From NCBI GenBank assembly GCA_030770535.1, contig JASVEC010000050.1:1-64000 (forward strand): a stretch of 64,000 nucleotides of DNA, written 5' to 3'. The DNA comes from Batkoa obscura (Eukaryota > Entomophthoromycota > Entomophthoromycetes > Entomophthorales > Batkoaceae). The position numbers were made by a program, and so were the translations under genes. Position 1 is the stretch's first letter; each line of letters starts with the position of its first letter. Of this stretch, positions 35,312-46,478 are shown one piece after another. The notes beneath the pieces were generated by a model. The model searched no databases. It saw only the letters and a program-made list of their open reading frames with translations, and was not told the DNA's origin.

Positions 35312-38300
35312 ATGTCTTTAGAGTTACAATTAACCCGTTTAAATGAAATTTTAACTGCCGTTATTGAAGGTAAAAGTAGTGAAATTATTAAACATTCTAC
35401 CGCTGCTTTAAATGATGAATTTTTAACTAAACCAACTACCATCCTTTTACTTACTAAACTTTATACTCAATCCCAAAATCCTGGTGTAACTAATTTTTCA
35501 ATTCCTTTTTTTATTAAAAAATTAAATTGATCTTTAGGTTCGTCAACTTGCTGCTATTGAACTTAATAAACTTACTAAGAAGTTTTGGATCGATTTAGAA
35601 GAAAATATTAGAGTAGAGGTTAAAAAAGCTCTTTTAGAAATTGTTGTAAATGAAGAAAAGTAAGTTTTAAATTTTGATTGATAGTTATATTTAATGGAAT
35701 ATTTTAGACAGCTTTTACGTACAGCTTTAACCGAATCCATTGCTTCAATTGCTGAAAATGATCTCGTATTAAAACAATGGCCAGAATTATTCCCTTTCGT
35801 TATGCAATGTTGTCAAAGTCCAACTGTACTCCACCGTGAAGTTGGTGTTATGTTATTAGCTGAATTATTTGATATTATCAATGATAATTTTAATGAAGAA
35901 CTTAGTCATCTTTTTGAAGTAGCTAAAAAAGCTATCGTAGATCAAGAAAGCGAACTTGTTCGTAGATCTGGATTTAAAATTCTTATTAAATTTATTGATA
36001 TTATTCCATCCGAAAATAAGGCCCAAATTAATAGTTTCCAAGAAGTTATTCCTTCCATTGTTTCTGTTTTAGAAGATGCTATTAAAAATGATAGAGAAAA
36101 TGAAGTCCAATCCATTCTTGATGTTTTTGAAGTCTCCCTTTTATCAGAAGCTCCACTTTTAAATAAGCATTTCAAGGATCTTTATACCTTCATTGTTAAT
36201 GTATCTTTACAAACTTCTGTATCAGATTCCATTAGATGTGGTACCATCAATCAACTTATGTGGAGTATTATGTATAAAAAAACCCGTGTTGGTAAGAATG
36301 GTCTTATTGAACCATATATTAAATTATGTCTTCAAGTTATGTCTGAAGAAACTTCCGAAGATGATCTTGATGAAAATTGTCCAGCAAATTCAGGTGCTAA
36401 CTTGTTAGCTTCTATGGCTGAACAGCTTTCTCCACAACAAGTTTATCCTTTCCTTGCTCCTTTAATTTATAATTATGTTCATACCGCAGTTCCTAATAAT
36501 GTTAAAGCAGCTCTTAATGCTGTTGGTGTTACTGCTTATGGTTGTTCTAATTATTTGAGCTCTCAAGTTTCAGATCTTCTTCCAATGGTAGCTCAATATC
36601 TCCGCCATGAAAATGCTCAAGTACGTATTGCTGCTTGTTATGCTCTTTCTCAATTGACTGAATACTTAAGTGATGAAGTTGTTTCTTATCATGATAGGAT
36701 TATGCCTGAATTATTCCCATTACTTAATGACAGTAATAACTTAGTTTGTATTTATGCTTGGGAATCTGTTGAAGCTTTAATGGCCTCTGTTGATGATAAA
36801 GCTATCAACTACCTTCCACAACTTATGGAAAAATGTGGTGAATCTTTAGATAGACTTTCAGTTGACCAAAGAATGTGCATTATCAATGCAGTCACTGCTG
36901 CTGCTAACTCTGCTGGACCATTATTTGCCCCATACTTCCAAAATTTCATGGCTCGTCTGAGTCCATATTTACAATCAAAAGATATTGATCAAGATAGCTT
37001 AAAATTAAAGAGTACAGCTTTAGATGCTGCTGGTGTCATTGTAAGTAGTGTTGGAAATGAAGTTGCTTTACCATATATACAAGATATTATGACTATTGCT
37101 TTTGAAGCTATGTCTATTAAAGGATCTTTTATGAGAGAAAGTGCTTTTGATTTCTTTGGGTCAGCTTCAAATGTCCTTGGTCCTCAATTCAACTATTATC
37201 TTCACCAAGTAATCAAGGAAGCCTCAGTAACCTTAAATCAAAGCGAGATGGATGATGAGGATGATAACTCTGAAGATTTAGAAAACCCCCAAGATGAACA
37301 AATAAATTATCGTTCAGATCTTATGACTGAAAAAGAATTTGCTTTAAGAGCTTTAGGAACCATTGCTACCAATACCAAAAAAGAATTCCTTCCATACCTT
37401 GAAGAGCTTACCACCATTGCTATCAAAAAATTAGATCATTATTGTGATGAAATTCGTAAAGCTTCTTATGAAACCTTACTCAAATTTATTATTACTGCCA
37501 CTGGTGCTCACAGAGAAGTTGAACATGAATCAGGTGTTTTACCTTACCCACAATTACATCCTAATGTTGTAACTTATATTCATCGTGTGATGCCAGAAAT
37601 TATGGATAAATGGAAGAATGAATATGATATTGAAACTTGTATCACTTTATTCTGTGAACTTGATACTGCTATCTGCTTCGTTGGCCCAGAATTAATTGGA
37701 AACTATATCAATGATCTTTCATCTCTTTTAATGCAAACTTTCAACAAAGAATCATCTTGTCAAATTTTTGAAGAAGATGATGAAGTTGATACCGAGAATA
37801 CTAGTGAATTAGAATCTGTATTAATTGGTAGTGCTGCTGATGTTGTTGGTGCTCTTGCTAAAGTTGTTGGTCCAGATTTCCTTGAAATTTTCCGTACTTT
37901 CTACCCATCCATCAAGAAATATTTCAAACCAAATGTAACTGAAAGTGAAAGAAATTTAGTAGTTGCTGTACTTGGTGATATTATTTCTGGATTAAAGCAT
38001 AACACTTCTGAATTTACCCTTGAATTCCTTGAAATCCTATTGGTTGGTTTACAAGATAAAAATGCTGGTGTTCGTTCAAATTCTGCTTATTCCGTTGGAA
38101 AACTTTGTGAACTTACAACTGTTGATATAACTAATCATTATGGTACTATCCTCTCTTTACTCTCTCCACTCTTTGCTATTGAAGGTAAAAATAATGCTCG
38201 TGATAACGCCTGTGGTGCTGTTTGTAGACTAATCTTAAAGAACCCACAATCTTGTCCTATTGATGAGGTATTTTATTTATATTCATAATTTTTTTATTAA

Positions 38301-38590
38301 TCAACTCTTATTTAGGCTATACCTGCTATTATTTCAATGTTACCTCTTGAGGTTGATTATCAAGAAAACAATCCAGTTTATCAATGCCTTGCATTTTTAA
38401 TTAAGGCTAAGCACCCAGTGGTAAGTTTACTATGGTTATAAGTATAAAAATAATATACTGAATATTTTATTAGGTCAACCAATATATGGGACAACTTGCT
38501 GCCCTTTTCAAACAAATGCTTACAACCCCAGATCGTGTACATAGAGACACTTTAGAAATAATTGATGATGTCCTTAAAAATCATATGTGA
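35312..38590 (+). CDS. KAP123: importin beta family, Kap123/IPO4 karyopherin
   Basis: Kap123 imports ribosomal proteins and histones into the nucleus, shedding cargo when Ran-GTP binds. Six exons give about 1,040 residues, the usual size. Exon 1 (35312-35485) starts MSLELQLTRLNEIL; exons 2 and 3 begin at 35538 and 35708. The N-terminal Ran-binding HEAT repeats read VRQLAAIELNKLTKKFW then LLRTALTESIASIAENDL. The chain continues with tandem HEAT repeats, an acidic loop near 37240-37290 (MDDEDDNSEDLENPQDEQ), the family pattern KKEFLPYLEELTTIAIKKLD, a second acidic loop near 37765, and a C-terminus containing PAIISMLPLEVDYQENNPVY. The last introns lie near 38265-38314 and 38420-38473. Kap121/IPO5 is the alternative, but the spacing of loops and the C-terminal block fit Kap123/IPO4 better. 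Confidence 0.9.
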
Positions 38591-39098
38591 AATAATTGAG
38601 CCCCTTTAATTATATTACTTTAACACTTAAATGCTTTTAGTCATAAATAAAATCAAATATAAAATTTAACCTAAAGATATTTTATTTTTTTAATATTCTC
38701 TTTTAGCCTTTATAAAACTCAATATTTCATATAAAGTTTATCTAAGTGAAATGATAGCTATGACAAGCTGGGTGGACTTGTAGAAATCACTTGTAATATT
38801 TGGTATCTTGCAAGACTTACGATTAAACTGGGTAGATTCATCAGTTTATCATTACTATCCCATTTGCTCAAATGAACATAAATGAGGTACTAAGTTTAAA
38901 TTCAAGCAAAACAAAACAAAAAAATAAAATTTTTAATTTTAGGTTTTAGCATAATTGTTATTCCCCTGAGGCTGATGGCTGCTCATAAAAGGAATTTAAC
39001 TGACTTGGCTCTGTCTATCTACAATTAAAGCTAATAGATGATTTTAACTGATTTTTGTTGACTAAACCATTTTTTAGTCCATTATAAATACCCCCATA
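38591..39098. other. intergenic up to transposon
   Basis: 3' flank of KAP123. It ends at a small palindrome, ACCCCCATATGGGGGT, formed across the transposon's left TA junction. Confidence 0.5.
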
Positions 39099-39121
39099 TG
39101 GGGGTGTCCGAATTGGTTTCA
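39099..39121 (+). repeat. left terminal inverted repeat of the transposon
   Basis: 23 bases identical to the reverse complement of 41946-41968. The first bases, TGGGGGTGT, and the inner GGTTTCAT also occur at the ends of the MITE family (reverse of ATGAAACC...ACACCCCCA). Confidence 0.95.
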
Positions 39122-39480
39122 TTTTTTTATCCAATTTTTAAATATTTATATTTTAAAAACTTTGCTTAAAATTCTATAAAAATAAATTCTTTATTAAAAG
39201 CCAAAAGTACCCGACACAGTTTTAAATTATTTTGTTATAATTTATATTGTCAATTAGCGGAATTTTTATTAAATTTAATATAAATTCCTGGATTAGTAAA
39301 GATTTTACTAATATAGCCTGTATAGTGATATTAGTCAAAGTTGTAATATGTAAATAAATATATGCTTTTATATAGCTTTATTAAGAAATATTTATTATTA
39401 ATTGTTTTATATTCAACACTACAGATTTGCTATCAAATGAATAAATTATTTTAATGTTATAATTACATTATTAATATATC

Positions 39481-39622
39481 GCTAAGTTAATAAATAGCTG
39501 CATGGGAGGGAGTGGTTAGCCCCAAAACTATAATTAACCATCCCTATGTAATACAAGCAGTGTATTAATAGTTTTTACTTATTATTACAACTACTTGCTC
39601 TTTGACTATTTATTAACTTAGC
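39481..39622. repeat. nested foldback within the transposon
   Basis: GCTAAGTTAATAAATAG at 39481-39497 is the exact reverse complement of 39606-39622. Between them, GGGAGGGAGTGGTTAG and CTATAATTAACCATCCC form an inner, imperfect stem. It could be a small nested element or a terminator-like structure for the transposase transcript. Confidence 0.75.
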
Positions 39623-39632
39623 TATCAATAAT

Positions 39633-41336
39633 TTAAGTAATATCAACATTTAATAATTGATTTCTATCATCTAATAAGCTACTTACTTGCTTACTAAATA
39701 TTGAAACTTTTAAATTCTCAGTTATTTTTGTAAGATAAGCTGGGGTTGACCTTTTAATTTTTCTATCCTCTATAGACTCTATAACTTTAATTGAAATTAT
39801 ATCGCTTTTTTTTGATCTATCAGATACTGGATAACAGTATAGTTTTTTACCACGTTTAATAAAATGTAAATACTTTTTAATACCTTTTATTTTTATTATT
39901 TTTTTTGTATCTTTGTTTCTTTCATACTTTTTAAAAATTATATTTGTTTTCCCATTATTGACAGTTGAGTTATTAAATCTATTATTTTCACAAACAAAAA
40001 TCTCAAATTTTGAAATTAATTGATCAATATCTTCTATTTTACCTAATGCTTCAAGACTATTTTTCCACTGTGAAAGATTTCCAAAATGCCCGTCAACTAT
40101 ACTTTTTCCATGATGCTCAGCAAAAAAATTAAGATGAATATTTAAACTACTATTTATTTTATAAATTTCTTCAAATACATAATGTAAAAACTCTTGAGAT
40201 TTAAAATGATATCCTGTATCTGCCCATATATTAATTTTTGTAAACTTTTTAAACAAAGGCTCTTTAGATATTAAATCAATCAAACAATCTCCTGCATATG
40301 CTGAATCATGATTTAATATTTCAGATAAATAATCAAAATAAACTTTGCCTATTGTTTTATCGTTTTTTAAATACAAAACGCCAAACCCTAATACTGATAT
40401 AGCTTGTTTGTTATAATGATCTAAGTTTATTGGATCTGGTCTCGTTCCTATTTCCATATTTTGTTTAAAGTCTAAAATTATTATACAACTTCTATTATTT
40501 AATTTTTCAATAGTTTCATTAAGTATGTTTTTTTGAGTATCAACACAAAATTCATGTAATTTATATAACCTTTTTTCTTTATTAAAAGATTCCTGTATCT
40601 CTGCTTTATTTTCTGTCGCTGTATTTATTTTATTTTCAAATAACTTTTTTCTAACTGTATACTGGGCACATATATTACATAAATCTGTTTTTCTTGCTGG
40701 ATTTTTAAAATTATTTGGTATATATTTGAAAAATGTTGACCTAGCTACTGCTTTATCTTTTAAATCATTAAAATACTTACTGTATATCATCCTTCTACTT
40801 TTATTTAATATATATATATTCTCTGACGAATATTTATCATTATTTTTCTTACTAAATCTTGATGAAATAGTTGAATTATCAAGTAAATATTGTATAATAA
40901 TCTCGATTTGCTCATCTTTAATTTTTTTTGTATTTTTGATAGTAGGTCGTAATGTTGGTATTTTATTATTATTAATTATTTTTGAATAATCATATTGATT
41001 TTTACTTATATTAAATCCAAAACTTTTACATTCATCAAAAGAATATACTGAAGCTATAGTCGATAATAATGCTACTTGTTGGTTTTTGTTTCCTGTTTCC
41101 CTTAAAACACTAATTTTATACATTGCTTGATTAAGTTTGTTATTATTAATAGTAAAATTTAATAATATTTCTTTTCTTTTTTTTGTTTTATTATAAAATT
41201 CCATAAACTTTGGGCAATTGTGAATAGTTGCTAAAATTGATGTAAATGAATTACAATGTTTATACAATGTGCTTCTCCCTACCGTATTAAAGTTTTTAGA
41301 AATTCCATTTCGAAGTTTAGTTATAAAAGCTTGCAT
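39633..41336 (-). CDS. putative transposase, 567 aa
   Basis: A single open frame starting MQAFITKLRNGISKNF inside the 2.87-kb transposon. The first 200 residues are basic and helical, likely DNA-binding. A cysteine pair DLCNIC (C220, C223) may bind zinc. The catalytic region is suggested by three acidic positions in an RNase H-like order: D289 in IIILDFKQN, D373 in INIWADTGYHF and E407/D416 in FFAEHHGKSIVDGHFG. The HHGKS-x-x-DGHFG signature resembles the 'HGKGxxDGxGG' motif of some poorly classified eukaryotic cut-and-paste transposases. I cannot name the superfamily with confidence. No introns are needed. A neighbouring KAP123 gene ends 508 bases before the element. Confidence 0.8.
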   Translation of the reverse strand: MQAFITKLRNGISKNFNTVGRSTLYKHCNSFTSILATIHNCPKFMEFYNKTKKRKEILLNFTINNNKLNQAMYKISVLRETGNKNQQVALLSTIASVYSFDECKSFGFNISKNQYDYSKIINNNKIPTLRPTIKNTKKIKDEQIEIIIQYLLDNSTISSRFSKKNNDKYSSENIYILNKSRRMIYSKYFNDLKDKAVARSTFFKYIPNNFKNPARKTDLCNICAQYTVRKKLFENKINTATENKAEIQESFNKEKRLYKLHEFCVDTQKNILNETIEKLNNRSCIIILDFKQNMEIGTRPDPINLDHYNKQAISVLGFGVLYLKNDKTIGKVYFDYLSEILNHDSAYAGDCLIDLISKEPLFKKFTKINIWADTGYHFKSQEFLHYVFEEIYKINSSLNIHLNFFAEHHGKSIVDGHFGNLSQWKNSLEALGKIEDIDQLISKFEIFVCENNRFNNSTVNNGKTNIIFKKYERNKDTKKIIKIKGIKKYLHFIKRGKKLYCYPVSDRSKKSDIISIKVIESIEDRKIKRSTPAYLTKITENLKVSIFSKQVSSLLDDRNQLLNVDIT

Positions 41337-41968
41337 TTTGTTTTTATTTTAACAAAAAACAAAGTCAAATAACTATATAATTATATATTATATAGCTATT
41401 GAATATTTAATAAAAAATACAAAACACTGTGAAATATCGTTTCATCATCTCTGTGATTGATTATCGCATAATAATCACTTAACTTGTTTACAAAACTAGT
41501 TGAGTATAAAATAGATTCTCAACATAATAGCTCAAGGCTTTTTAATTAAATTGTTCCCTAATATTTTACTTTTAATAAAGCCACTAAATCTTTCTGATAA
41601 TATCTTATGTAGATTTTATAGTAATATCCTGTATTCTATTTATTTTACATAGCTCGTAGCTTATTGCGTATTACTCCTATTGATTTAAGTCTATCTTAGC
41701 TACATAAACTAAGGCCTTTTGACTTACGGCCAGTTAACTAAGCTAGAGCTGCTTTCAACTCCAATTGCTGAGTACTAACTTTCACAAACATATAATCAAA
41801 AAAATAAAATAAAATAAAATAAATAAAATAAGTCTTTAAGTTAAATTTTTATATTTAATTTTAAGCTTTTTAAATTTAGCTAATTATACATTAAAGACTT
41901 ACAAATTTAAAAACTTAAAATTTGGATTAATTTCTAGTTAAATTCTGAAACCAATTCGGACACCCCCA

Positions 41969-43261
41969 TATAGAGTTAACGATTGCGTCAAATATAAAAT
42001 ATAAAACATATCCTTAGGCTTTCAATACCGAAAATATGAATTAAACTAAAAGTGAATTATTCCCAGTGTAGTCATTCCCAAGGATGTTCTGCTTATTTTG
42101 GCTAGTATTGAATAATAAAAATATAACTAAATACATATGATAATTAAATGCATTGTGACAAGGTTGAATATTATAAATGTATACTAGATCTTTTACTATA
42201 CCTTATTAAAAGTAATACTATTGTATTTAGTAAGTTATAAACACAAAATTGCTATTATAAAATCTATTTTCAAATTCTTATTATCTCTTAATCAACGCTT
42301 TATAACATTGTTATTCGGCAATTATCTATATTGGTTATATCATATCTTTAACATTATTATAATTAAATATCAATTCTCTTAAAAATTAATTTTTTTAACT
42401 TGACTAATGATTAAATCATAATATTTTAGGTTTATCTACTAATTTAATATACTTCGCTTGAAACAGGTAATACTCAAAAGAATAAACGATGAGTTAAAAT
42501 TAAAAGCAAATAGCTATTAGATTCGACTTCCTTAATTTAAACTTGTTTTTTTTGTACCATAGTGTCCGTCCGGGACTAATAAGAGAAGCAGGCTTTAGGA
42601 ATTTAAGGATTGTTTAAAAGAGATATTATCTAATACATTACCCAATACATAAAGTGCGAAGGTTAAATATTATAAGAGTGCTTTTTACTATAAGGTTTTA
42701 TTATGATCAGATAAATCTCCGGGTATTTGCCCAAAATACCTGAAAATAGTCAACATTATGTTCTTCATTTAAAAATTTACTATTTGAAGCAAAAATATTG
42801 GAAAAAAACAACTCTTAATAGATTTTTCAATTAACTATAGTGCAATATATAAACTAATCAATGTATGTGTATATGGGATTAGTAAATAAAAAAGTATATC
42901 TTTGAACTGTTTTGTTAATAAATATTAGTAATAGTTATTATTTTATCAATTCGCTACAATTTGCTATTGATTGGTTCTGTTCTATTGTCCGAAATGAAAG
43001 CTTAAACCTTAAAATTTCGAAGTTCGGAAAAAGATCCCTTACTTTTTCACCAATCAAAGGCGAGTGGTAATTAAATCCTTTAATAGCGGGTAGGTATTGG
43101 TAATACAAACCTGAGGTCATTGTGCATCAAAATATCCAAATTAGGTATAAAGTTGCTTAAGGGATAAAAATAGATTAATTAAAGTTAGGTATTCATGTTT
43201 CCTGAAGTCGTTGTACCTTATTCTTAAAGTTATCTGATATATAAAGACCATTTCAAACTCA
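41969..43261. other. intergenic, GPD upstream region
   Basis: No gene supported; a 60-codon minus-strand ORF at 42938-43120 has no features. It includes the promoter of the first glycerol-3-phosphate dehydrogenase gene. Confidence 0.5.
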
Positions 43262-44627
43262 ATGAAGCATCAATTATTAAGAAATTTATCACTAATCAAA
43301 ATAAATAAAAGAATGTATAACGAAAAAGTCTGTATCGTTGGATCTGGTAATTGGTAAGTACTTTAACTTTCATCTTTATCTTTTATTAAATATCGCTATC
43401 AGGGGATCTGCAATTGCCAAAATTATTGGAGAGAACGTCCAAAATAGCCCAAAATTTGACAAAGATGTCAATATGTGGGTATATGAAGAGAATATTGATG
43501 GACGTAAACTTACTGATATCATTAACACAGAGCACGAAAACGTAAAGTAAGGCAATCATTTTTTTAAAATTTTATTCATACTCATCTTCCATAGATATCT
43601 TCCTGGTATTAAACTTCCATCAAATATTATTGCTGTACCAAATCTTTTAGATGCTGCTAAATTAGCCACCACTTTAGTTTTTGTCGTTCCACATCAAGTA
43701 GGTACTTTTGTTTTTTAAATTTTCATATTTTAATCAAACCATAGTTTATTGGAAATATCTGCAAACAGCTTAAAGGAAACCTTGCTCCAAATTGCAAAGC
43801 TATTTCATTAATCAAGGTACTTTTATTATTCAATTTATGATTAAATTTTAATATTTTTAGGGCGTCAATGTTTCTTCCACAAAAATTGAGTTGATTTCAG
43901 AGCTTATCGGTAACAATTTAGGTATTCAAGTTAGCACCCTCTCTGGTGCAAATATTTCAAATGAGGTAGCTGAAGAAAAGTTTTGTGAGACAACCATAGG
44001 GTATCATAACAGACAAGACGGCGAAATGTTTAAAGAGTTATTCCATACTGACTACTTCCATGTAAACATTGTTGAAGACGTACGTGGTGTAGAGATGTGT
44101 GGTGCCTTAAAGAATATTGTTGCTATTGCTGCAGGTATTGTTGATGGTTTGAAGTTAGGTAACAACACTAAAGCCGCAATTATTCGAATTGGGTTAATGG
44201 AAATGATTAAATTTGGAGAAACTTTCTTAAAAGGTGTAAAAATCACAACATTTTTTGAAAGCTGTGGAACTGCTGATTTAACTACCACATGTTTTGGAGG
44301 TAGAAATCGTAAAGTTGCTGAAGCCCATGTAGTAACTGGAAAAGTAAGTTCATTTATTACTTTTAATAATAATTATTAATAATTTTATAGCCATTTGAAC
44401 AACTCGAAAAAGAGCTTTTAAATGGTCAAAAACTTCAAGGTACTATTACAGCCAAAGAAGTGAATGAATTCTTGACTGCTAGAAACATGACTGAAGACTT
44501 CCCTCTATTCACTCGTGTATACCAAGTTTGTTATGAAGGGCTCGATGCATCCAACATTACAAAAGACATAGAATTCAAGTTCAATAACCGTTCTCAAGGA
44601 AGTGACTTACAAAAATCTCGTCTATAG
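43262..44627 (+). CDS. GPD1: NAD-dependent glycerol-3-phosphate dehydrogenase, copy 1
   Basis: The enzyme reduces dihydroxyacetone phosphate to glycerol-3-phosphate with NADH, for osmolyte and lipid synthesis and redox balance. The core starts [20 protein letters not shown] with the GxGxxG nucleotide-binding loop, split by the first intron (after 43352). Later motifs are [49 protein letters not shown], the substrate-binding [30 protein letters not shown] and [12 protein letters not shown]. The C-terminus ends LQKSRL. An in-frame ATG 51 bases upstream of MYNEK adds [17 protein letters not shown]. This basic, amphipathic leader looks like a mitochondrial presequence, so two products are possible. 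Copy 2 lies convergently at 46479. Confidence 0.93.
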
Positions 44628-45008
44628 TTTGTTTATATACCTTTAATTATATAGCTCGATTTATGATAAATGACCTATGTCTCCCGAAGTTTAAACTGTA
44701 AAGTTATTCTCAAGTTAAAATTAAATAGATAACTAATTGACTTATATTTATAACTTTGTTTTTATTTTTATTTTTATTTTGTTATATCTATAATTTTTAT
44801 GTAACAACACATTAAAATATTTGCAACTTGAAAAATGAGATGATAAAGAAGGTTCTATATATCATCCATAACCCAAGTACTATATGGTATTTAAAAGTTT
44901 TTTATTTGGTAATAGTTCAATTATATCATTTTGATAGGAAAAAATTCGGTATTCTTCAAATTTAAAATTTGCAGTTGAAAGTTTAAAAAATAATTTTTTT
45001 ATTTAAAA
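44628..45008. other. intergenic GPD1-BCP1
   Basis: AT-rich spacer between co-oriented genes; nothing else seen. Confidence 0.5.
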
Positions 45009-46036
45009 ATGAGTAAAAGAAGTGCTGCCGCTGAACACCACGAGGAACTTAGAAATGACTCAGATGATATGGGAGAAATGAGCGAAGTAATATATTTAAG
45101 TAGTAGCATTTTTTGAGTTTAATATTTTCAAGTCGGAAATCAATGTAGAGTTTGATTTCTTTGATCCAAAAGAAATTGATTTCCATAATATCAAAAACTT
45201 TATGACCAATTACTTTGGCAAAGATAGGATAGATACAAGTGATCTTGCTAATCTCATTATCAGTCAACCTCTTATTGGAACTACCATTAAGGCGGTAGAA
45301 GAAGACGATGCTTTAGCTATTTTTACTATTCTTAATATGAATGTCCATGAGGTATTTATCTTGATTCCTTCTTTATTTATTAATTTTTTCAGTCCAAAAA
45401 TAGTATTACTCAAATAAGAGACTATATACTTTCAAGCTCTAGAAATAATCAACCACTTTATAATTTATTACAAACATTATTAGCTCCAGGCTCAACCAGA
45501 CATTTAGGGCTCTTATTAAATGAACGATTAATTAACATGCCTGTCCAAATTGCCCCACCAATGTACAAAATGTTAGGGGAAGAAATAGAATGGGCCATTC
45601 AAGATGTAAGGTTGATTTATTTAAAAAAACTACGCTAACCTTGACTTAGAAAGAGCCATATAACTTTGAGTATATTTTACTTTTATCTAAAACTTATAAA
45701 GAAGTTGAATCCCAAGAAACTGGGGAAGGAGGCAGAGATGATCAAGATAGAAAGAAGCGCCGTAATCAGGTAACAACTATATAAATAAGAGAGTTTTTTA
45801 ATTAAACAAAATAGCCAAGTGCAGGAACGTTTTATGTCAATTTAGAAGATGAAATCGTTTCAAAATTTGTAGAATTTGAGCAAGTGTTAGAATATCATAA
45901 TAGTGCTGTACCAGATTCTAAAAGAGCGTTCTCTGAGTTTGGTATTTTACCTGGACGTAAATTCTTTTTGTTCCATAGTTCCAAATACCACCAAATACTT
46001 CAAGCTTTAACCGAGGCTATCCCTACCCCTCAATAA
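45009..46036 (+). CDS. BCP1: Bcp1/BCCIP family protein
   Basis: Bcp1 is the chaperone for ribosomal protein uL14 (Rpl23) and assists nuclear export steps; BCCIP is its animal relative. The gene has five or six exons, beginning MSKRSAAAEHHEELRND. Intron 1 starts at 45087. Signature stretches follow the family order: NVEFDFFDPKEIDFHNIKNF, DTSDLANLIISQPLIGTTIK, ALAIFTILNMNVHE, LLLNERLINMPVQIAPPMYK, KEPYNFEYILLLSKTYKEVE, an acidic/basic linker (GGRDDQDRKKRRNQ), then AGTFYVNLEDEIVSKF and FSEFGILPGRKFFLF. The length of about 280 residues is normal. It is flanked by the two GPD genes, which point at it from each side. Confidence 0.93.
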
Positions 46037-46478
46037 TTGTTTCATTTAGAAATTATAGAGTATTAAAATTAAAGTTTATCAAATTTTAACAACATAAATC
46101 AATTCAAATGATTAACTTTTAATTAATCACTATTGTCTAATATTAACATATGATAATTACATTTTGATTACTTACTTAAGATATATATCTTCATGGAATA
46201 ATAACAATAGTCAAAGCAATGATTTTAGATGCTACAGCTTCTACACTTGATTTAGAATTTAATTTATTACTAAAAACAATATGGTCTTTTTGATTCTTAA
46301 ATAGCAACACAAGATAGTTAATTTATCGTACGTTTTAATTCATAACTTTTGATAATTATGATGACTGGTATCATTTTAAAAGAATAATATTTAGTCAACA
46401 AAGCTTTATTCAAGAAAAGCTTTGGAATGTAGTCTCAGTTATCTACTAGATATTTTCATCAAACGACAATCAATTTGC
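46037..46478. other. intergenic, convergent 3' ends
   Basis: Spacer between the 3' ends of BCP1 and GPD copy 2. Nothing recognisable. Confidence 0.5.

Larger units (their letters stand above)
39099..41968 (-). mobile_element. DNA transposon, 2.87 kb, apparently intact
   Basis: Both ends carry the same 23-base terminal inverted repeat, perfectly matched, beginning TGGGGGTGTCCGAATTGG and continuing TTTCA (left 39099-39121, right 41946-41968). The element is flanked by TA on each side, consistent with a TA target duplication. It holds one uninterrupted transposase-like gene (39633-41336, minus strand). A 17-base inverted repeat (39481-39497 and 39606-39622) lies just after the transposase stop. 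The perfect ends and open frame indicate recent insertion and possible activity. TA targets are typical of the IS630-Tc1-mariner group and some others, but the protein does not carry an obvious mariner signature, so the superfamily is left open. Confidence 0.92.

Noticed and set aside
42938-43120. 60-codon minus-strand ORF upstream of GPD1
   Set aside because: No recognisable motif and it overlaps the likely GPD1 promoter.
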